A DNA stretch of 7,580 nucleotides from Desulfobacterales bacterium. GTDB lineage: Bacteria > Desulfobacterota > Desulfobacteria > Desulfobacterales > C00003060. The notes beneath the pieces were generated by a model. The model did not search any database. It was not told the DNA's origin and was given only the letters and a program-made list of their open reading frames with translations. How positions within the stretch are numbered: the stretch's first letter is position 1; every line of letters starts with the position of its first letter. The DNA is taken from the NCBI GenBank assembly GCA_030629475.1, contig DAOVOU010000095.1:1-7580 (forward strand), given 5' to 3'. Made by a program: the position numbers and the translations under genes. Below are positions 3,645 through 7,580 of the stretch, piece after piece.

Positions 3645-5273
3645 TCACTTCTTGCCTTTACCCTTTCCACCTTTCTTCACCACACTAAACGTGGATATCG
3701 ATTCGCCCACATTGCCACTGTCATCCACCGCTCTCACTGTAAGGGTATATTCACCCCGGCTTAATGTTAGTACACCGTGGTGAGAATAGATGCCTTTATG
3801 CCCACCACGTAGTGCAACCACCTGGCCGTTTTCTACCGCTACACCATTTATATCAGCACTAATAATCTCAGGCTCGGCATCACAAATATCAGAAACACTG
3901 AAGTCTATGGTTATACTGTTGTGATGGTGAGCAATATACTCAGCACCATCGACAGGTGTATTTATAGTGATATCAGGTGGTGTGGTATCCGCGACCGTTA
4001 TGACTACCTCATCGTCGTCCGTCTCATCAAAACTATCGGTGACGACCAAGGTGATGATGTGTTCGCCTAGAGGGAAGATATAGTTCATAATCTCACCGCT
4101 CCCAAGGTGGTCACCTGCCTCACACCACTCAAAGGAGACAATATCGTCATCAGGACCACTTGAACCAGAACCGTCCAAACTAACTTCTGTTCCGACATAG
4201 CTTTGTTGCTCGACAGTCTGGTCGGGGCCAGCATCGGCAGTGGGGGGTTCGGGGATCACCAGGTCCCACCGGGCAGGTTGTGCTTGACCGCCACTCTCCC
4301 AGATCGTGCCAACTACTTGACTGGAATTGTTTATGCCGTAAGCCACACCACGGGTATAGCCATCAGGTAAAGGCAGAACGAGAGGCTCGGTATCATTCCA
4401 CAAAATCGGGTAATTTCCATAGGAGTCTTCTGCTACCCCTACTACCTGTCCTAAATCGTTGATGTCTCTCACAGGCCACATGTCTCCACCCAACCACATG
4501 CCTTCGGGCAAGTCGAGGACGGTTGGTGCGCCATAGTCCCAGCGAACAGGATACTGTTCCACTATACCTGCAATTTGTCCCGCATTGTTTGCAGCATGCG
4601 CGTGCCCACTTGGGGCAGTATGCACGGGCGGCAACTCTAGGACTGTTGGGTCAAGGTCGTTCCAACGGGCGGGTAGCCAACCCCTGTCGGACTGATAAAT
4701 TGACCCTACGGTATTTCCGAAATCGTTGATATCACGCAGGTCGCCGCCCCAATATGGGCCAAGATGTAATTCAACGGGAGTTGAACCGTCCCAGCGAACT
4801 GGCTCATACTGCCCGTAACTGCCTGGGTTCTGTTGACGGCCGGCGATTTGTCCAGCACTGTTAATAGCTCTTATGTCACCCCATTGCACCGGCCTCGGGG
4901 GCAAGTCAAGGAGGACCGGATTACCGTTGTCCCATCGGACCGGCTGCGCCTCACCGTCTATTGAGACCATGCCTGCCACTTGGCCAGCATTGTTTATGTC
5001 CCTAACCTGAGAGCTATTGGCACCAGATGGCAAAGTCAGGATTGTGGGTGATGTGCCATCCCAAACAACACCTCTTGGTCCGTAGCCTTCGACACCGACT
5101 TCTCCTGCCACTTCACCGCTGTCATTAATGCCGTAAGCTTGGCCCCATTTGCTTCCAGCGGGCAGCTCGAGCACGGTACATTGGTACTGGATTGCCGAAA
5201 CCTGTTGTGCAACGCACACGACAAGGAAAATGGCTAAGATCAGCCTGGGAAGCAACTTGTATGCTGTGCACAT
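3645..5273 (-). CDS. Secreted HAF-repeat (beta-propeller-like) protein with PKD domain
   Basis: The product has 542 residues from the ATG at 5273, which has AGGAGG eight bases upstream; the ATG at 5312 would put 13 charged residues before the signal peptide. Residues 1-27 form a Sec signal peptide (basic KLLPR, hydrophobic LILAIFLVV, cleavage after VSA). Seven copies of the HAF signature (INDSGEVAG-like) start at about 48, 93, 137, 182, 228, 271 and 314. The spacing is 43-46 residues, and each copy is followed by a (V/R)W(D/N) and an L-x-LP strand. Seven even blades suggest a beta-propeller. Residues about 343-428 form a PKD-type Ig fold (PTADAGPDQTV, VSLDGSGSSG, ITLVVTDSFDETDDD). Residues 430-530 look like another beta-sandwich (ITINTPVDGAEY ... 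LTVRAVDDSGNVG). The tail is Lys/Gly-rich (KKGGKGKGKK). No sortase, PEP-CTERM or lipobox is seen. It is probably extracellular or periplasmic and involved in binding; ligand unknown. It is single and followed by a strong terminator. Confidence 0.88.
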   Translation of the reverse strand: MCTAYKLLPRLILAIFLVVCVAQQVSAIQYQCTVLELPAGSKWGQAYGINDSGEVAGEVGVEGYGPRGVVWDGTSPTILTLPSGANSSQVRDINNAGQVAGMVSIDGEAQPVRWDNGNPVLLDLPPRPVQWGDIRAINSAGQIAGRQQNPGSYGQYEPVRWDGSTPVELHLGPYWGGDLRDINDFGNTVGSIYQSDRGWLPARWNDLDPTVLELPPVHTAPSGHAHAANNAGQIAGIVEQYPVRWDYGAPTVLDLPEGMWLGGDMWPVRDINDLGQVVGVAEDSYGNYPILWNDTEPLVLPLPDGYTRGVAYGINNSSQVVGTIWESGGQAQPARWDLVIPEPPTADAGPDQTVEQQSYVGTEVSLDGSGSSGPDDDIVSFEWCEAGDHLGSGEIMNYIFPLGEHIITLVVTDSFDETDDDEVVITVADTTPPDITINTPVDGAEYIAHHHNSITIDFSVSDICDAEPEIISADINGVAVENGQVVALRGGHKGIYSHHGVLTLSRGEYTLTVRAVDDSGNVGESISTFSVVKKGGKGKGKK

Positions 5274-5312
5274 TGACCCCACCTCCTCTTCAGACCATTT
5301 TTCCGCAAACAT

Positions 5313-5328
5313 GGGTTAAGAATAACCC
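5313..5328. repeat. Small perfect hairpin in the leader of the HAF gene
   Basis: GGGTTA-AGAA-TAACCC is a 6-bp stem with a 4-base loop, located between the upstream gene (stop at 5352) and the RBS of the HAF protein gene. It has no T-tract on the minus strand, so a terminator is unlikely; it may be a leader structure or chance. Confidence 0.35.
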
Positions 5329-5351
5329 AATAACCTGCACCTGGCTGGTTG

Positions 5352-5903
5352 TTAATGAACGATCTGTGTCCTTACTTCCGACACGGTATATTCTTGCAGA
5401 ATGCTGACACATTTATCAATTGTCCTTACTGACACTTGTATGACAGTCTTTGCTCTACTGATTTTATTTAGTGTCAGTTCATCCGTTATTGACTCGGAAA
5501 AGTCTTCTAGTCCTTCATAGCAAACAGCTGTTATCTCTTTGGATCTTTGTAGCATCTCTATTCTTCTAGTATAGTAAAGATTCAAATAGCTATTGTGTAT
5601 AATGTTTGATGTATCAAGGAACTCATATTCATTGAAAAGTGTCAAGTAAGCTATGTCAATTCTTAGAATAGAAAGCAGAATACCATATTGTTCGTCTCTG
5701 TCGTTTTCCCCTTTTAAGAGTTTCAACAGAGCCCTCCGTACAGCCGCCAAGTTATCTGAACTCCTGAGCAATCTTGGTATGATGCTATTTATGTCCAATT
5801 TGCTTCTCCGTTCTTTCAGTGTTTCACTGCCTGTCATTGGTTTTGCCACTTTTGACGTACACCTGTCCCTCTCCCAAGAAAATCTGTTCTGCAACCCGGT
5901 CAT
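5352..5903 (-). CDS. Hypothetical alpha-helical protein
   Basis: It has 183 residues from the ATG at 5903; the TTG at 5909 and a later ATG at 5837 (161 residues) are alternatives, and none has a strong ribosome site. I do not recognise the family. The protein is mostly helical and charged, without signal peptide or membrane segments. The region after LKERRSKLDIN is regular (RRALLKLLKGEND, ILLSILRIDIAYLTLFNEYEF, NLYYTRRIEMLQRSKEI, SRAKTVIQVSVRTIDKCVSILQEY), which suggests a helical bundle. It is on the same strand as, and about 70 bases after, the HhH-like gene ending at 5974, so co-transcription is plausible. The A+T-rich codon use differs from the more GC-balanced upstream gene. The first ~20 residues may be a mis-assigned extension. 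Confidence 0.6.
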   Translation of the reverse strand: MTGLQNRFSWERDRCTSKVAKPMTGSETLKERRSKLDINSIIPRLLRSSDNLAAVRRALLKLLKGENDRDEQYGILLSILRIDIAYLTLFNEYEFLDTSNIIHNSYLNLYYTRRIEMLQRSKEITAVCYEGLEDFSESITDELTLNKISRAKTVIQVSVRTIDKCVSILQEYTVSEVRTQIVH

Positions 5904-5973
5904 CGCCAAGAGAAGAATGGTGCTTGTAGCAATCTCTTGACAGCTAGTGTCTCGGCTTCCTCACCCTCAAATG

Positions 5974-6981
5974 TCACGAAGCACGAAAAAAGAGGGCCAT
6001 TTCAATTTCACTCGCTCTCCAACATTGTGAGGCTGGCCTTGAGTCATAAGCGGGTCGTTCTATCCCGTGTTCTTCAAGAAGTTGTTGACGTTCGTGTATC
6101 AAATTCAGAAATGCGAAATACCCATTCCACATCGACTGGGGGTCAGTGTCATCAATAGGTGGAATCTCTCCGAATGTGTTTCGGATGCGGCTATCGAGGG
6201 CTCCATAGGTCGAAGGGCGACAAAACCGCAATAGCTTCGAGGCATATGTAAGACCGAAGCCTAGAAATGCCAGGGCAGCGTCAAATGCTCGCCGTGGATC
6301 GTCCAAATTATCAACCACGTGTGCAATGAGCCTTTGGTAGTCGTGAATATTTCTCAGGCCTCTCAAGAACCTGTCGAGGATTCCGTGCTGGTTGCCTCCC
6401 CATAGAATCATCTCAATGACTAGACGTATGTCCAGCATACTGTCAAGCTTTATTGCCAATTCGAAGCGACCTTCAAGATCAACGATCCAAGGAAATCCAT
6501 TCTGGAAGCTATCGGGAGCGTAGCCGAATGCAGCGTGATGAAAGTTCCATTCATAGCTGGCAAAAAGTGAGGGAAGGTCACGTAGTGGTGGAAAGTCTGC
6601 CATAACCTCCTCTGGCTCTTCGTCACGAATCTGCTCGTGCAAGGTGTCCTCCGCTTCTATGTTAACAACGGGTTCTCCAACAACCAACCTTATGCCTTTA
6701 CAATGCCTATCACTATCAGGACAGATCAAACCTTCATTTACGGTGAAACGCCCAGTTGCGACAAGAGCGTCGATTACGCTATTCACAGCCTGTGCGGCAT
6801 CTCTCCGGTCAGTGTAATTTTTTCGTAACCAATAATCCAGAGATTGGGGTTTCCGATGATCAGCAAAGGTACAATGGATCTGTCCCTGGATGATGTAGTC
6901 TCGTCCAGTCTGGCGAATGTGCTCGATAAGCTCGTTCTCGTCAAAACTGGCCCCTGGACCACCATGTGGCAGTCTGATCAT
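5974..6981 (-). CDS. Conserved hypothetical protein with HhH-GPD/OGG-like C-terminal half
   Basis: It has 335 residues; the start is the ATG at 6981 with AGAGGG five bases upstream. Residues about 14-100 look like a small winged-helix region (FDENELIEHIRQTGRDYI, then a helix at 58-77 and a GRFTVNEGLI wing). A charged linker follows (105-135). The C-terminal half is helical and contains GFGLTYASKLLRF (241-253), P-x-x-Y-x-x-LDSRI (256-266) and a final WRASEIEMALFF. This order, a Gly-rich turn, an ASK helix, then an Asp placed like the catalytic Asp of OGG1/EndoIII, resembles HhH-GPD DNA glycosylase relatives of unknown activity. The lyase Lys just before the hairpin of OGG1 is not seen at its usual place, so activity is uncertain. 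DNA binding or repair is therefore inference. It has its own candidate promoter at 7056-7083. Confidence 0.7.
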   Translation of the reverse strand: MIRLPHGGPGASFDENELIEHIRQTGRDYIIQGQIHCTFADHRKPQSLDYWLRKNYTDRRDAAQAVNSVIDALVATGRFTVNEGLICPDSDRHCKGIRLVVGEPVVNIEAEDTLHEQIRDEEPEEVMADFPPLRDLPSLFASYEWNFHHAAFGYAPDSFQNGFPWIVDLEGRFELAIKLDSMLDIRLVIEMILWGGNQHGILDRFLRGLRNIHDYQRLIAHVVDNLDDPRRAFDAALAFLGFGLTYASKLLRFCRPSTYGALDSRIRNTFGEIPPIDDTDPQSMWNGYFAFLNLIHERQQLLEEHGIERPAYDSRPASQCWRASEIEMALFFRAS

Positions 6982-7055
6982 ATTTTCCCTCTCTGGATAC
7001 TGGGGTCCGTGGTTGTAAGTATGGTGGAAGTCTTGATGAGATAATCCTTTTTTTA

Positions 7056-7083
7056 ATTATATCATCATAATTTGTTTTGAAAA
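7056..7083 (-). promoter_or_regulatory. Sigma70-like promoter for the 335-aa gene
   Basis: On the minus strand TTTTCA (7083-7078) and a perfect TATAAT (7061-7056) are 16 bases apart in an AT-rich stretch, about 75 bases before the ATG at 6981. It is the best promoter-like match in this part of the window. Confidence 0.5.
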
Positions 7084-7284
7084 GGGTCATAAATTGCCTG
7101 TACTTACCACTGGTTACAAAGCTAGTCAATACTGTTCAGCAATTGAGGCGGCTCGCACACTCTTGCCAGTTGGTATAGCCTGCCAATATCTTAGACTGTC
7201 AGATCAGACAGTCTAAGATCCCATCTGGATCGCTAATCATAAGGGTTGTTAGCCTACTAAGCCTAGTGCAATGAGTGTTAAGAA
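7084..7284. other. Intergenic region with two hairpins
   Basis: No gene is seen between the end of the right-edge gene and the promoter of the 335-aa gene. It holds a perfect 13-bp hairpin (7188-7219) and, next to it, a small GATCC-CATCT-GGATC hairpin (7217-7231) that overlaps it by three bases. Confidence 0.5.
7188..7219. repeat. Perfect 13-bp inverted repeat (hairpin)
   Basis: ATCTTAGACTGTC (7188-7200) and GACAGTCTAAGAT (7207-7219) are exact reverse complements around a 6-base loop AGATCA. It lies 65 bases downstream of the right-edge gene's stop (7285). There is no T-tract on either side, so a classical terminator is doubtful; a rho-dependent end, an mRNA-stabilising stem or a short mobile palindrome are alternatives. 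Confidence 0.75.
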
Positions 7285-7580
7285 TCACCAATCCCTTTTT
7301 CGTATCCGATGGTCCATCAGAATCGCGAAGATAAAAGACGGACCCCGTAAGTGTTGAACAGGAATTGTATTCTTCAGTGGTAGAAACTTGCTTGCTTGTT
7401 CAACATGGGATTTGGGGATTTGCTGATTTGTTCGGTCGGGAATGACGTGTCTGCCAGAAACGATATAAGTGAACTCCCCCCCCCCCGTATTTGAACGACT
7501 CTTTCGCCAGTTCTTGCTTGAATTCGCGCCCAAATGGCATCAACTGGGATCCTAGTTTCACTCGCTTGCCAACCTCGTAA
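7285..7580 (-). pseudogene. 3' end of a conserved-looking gene, frame broken at a run of 11 G
   Basis: The last ~65 codons (to TGA at 7287-7285) read like a real protein: EFTYIVSGRHVIPDRTN, a helix with HVEQASKFLPL, then VQHLRGPSF and AILMDHRIRKRDW at the end. This frame closes upstream (a TGA at 7560-7558) and enters through a homopolymer of 11 C on the plus strand (7476-7486). Upstream, two other frames are open to the window edge. One of them (IPVDAIWARIQARTGE ... VVQIR) joins sensibly to GGEFTY if the run were 9 or 12 G; the other (GREFKQELAKESFKYG) would join with 10 or 13. With 11 G the joined frames are out of phase. This is either a phase-variable tract in the off state, a mutation, or a base-calling error. 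The family is not recognised with certainty. Confidence 0.55.
7476..7486 (-). repeat. Homopolymer run of 11 G (minus strand) inside a coding region
   Basis: Eleven consecutive C on the plus strand lie inside the right-edge coding region. Runs of this length are prone to slipped-strand change and are used as on/off switches in some bacteria. It coincides exactly with the point where the reading frame has to shift. Confidence 0.8.

Noticed and set aside
6941..7129. 62-codon minus-strand ORF upstream of the 335-aa gene.
   Set aside because: It covers the promoter region and overlaps the start of the 335-aa gene in another frame; no ribosome site or protein-like pattern.

Overview
This is a bacterial window, probably from a Gram-negative proteobacterium-like lineage such as a Desulfobacterota or marine gammaproteobacterial relative. 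That placement is an inference from gene content: an integron-type attC cassette, a secreted HAF-repeat/PKD protein, clear Shine-Dalgarno sites, sigma70-like promoters, and several short GGGGAC/GGGGTC palindromic repeats between genes. No rRNA or tRNA gene was seen. The window is an accessory region rich in recombination debris.

Layout. Positions 1-428 (+) hold the C-terminal end of a tyrosine recombinase whose stop overlaps the start of a second tyrosine recombinase (ATGA overlap). The second gene is cut off after about 56 codons by a cluster of short repeats (376-525) that contains a perfect 25-bp inverted repeat. The 3' end of the first recombinase is itself made of an interlaced palindromic repeat. 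Positions 538-1117 (-) form a recognisable integron gene cassette: a DUF2628 membrane protein gene bracketed by two attC sites, both carrying the same extra unpaired base in the L'' box. Positions 1304-1415 hold a 37-bp direct repeat with extra part copies, abutting and even supplying the stop codon of a three-TM membrane protein gene (1411-2073, -). Further upstream on the same strand are a small ORF broken by an in-frame amber codon (2163-2336) and a HARE-HTH / T5orf172 (GIY-YIG) pair (2339-2948). That pair looks like one gene split by a single-base frameshift.

Positions about 3010-3590 have no convincing gene. Positions 3601-5273 (-) hold a secreted protein with a signal peptide, seven HAF repeats at about 44-residue spacing (a probable seven-bladed beta-propeller), a PKD domain, a further beta-sandwich-like domain and a Lys/Gly tail, followed by a strong intrinsic terminator. 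Upstream on the same strand are an unrecognised helical protein (5352-5903) and a 335-aa protein (5974-6981). The latter has a C-terminal half resembling HhH-GPD/OGG-like DNA glycosylase folds and probably has its own promoter at 7056-7083. The right edge (7285-7580, -) is the 3' end of a gene whose reading frame is broken at a run of 11 G, a candidate phase-variable tract, followed by a perfect 13-bp hairpin.

Nearly all genes after the recombinases lie on the minus strand. Their functional links are loose: this looks like a degenerate integron/repeat-rich island next to a few resident genes rather than one pathway. No complete new defence or metabolic system is visible. The most distinctive signals are the attC cassette, the nested repeats and the three reading-frame breaks.
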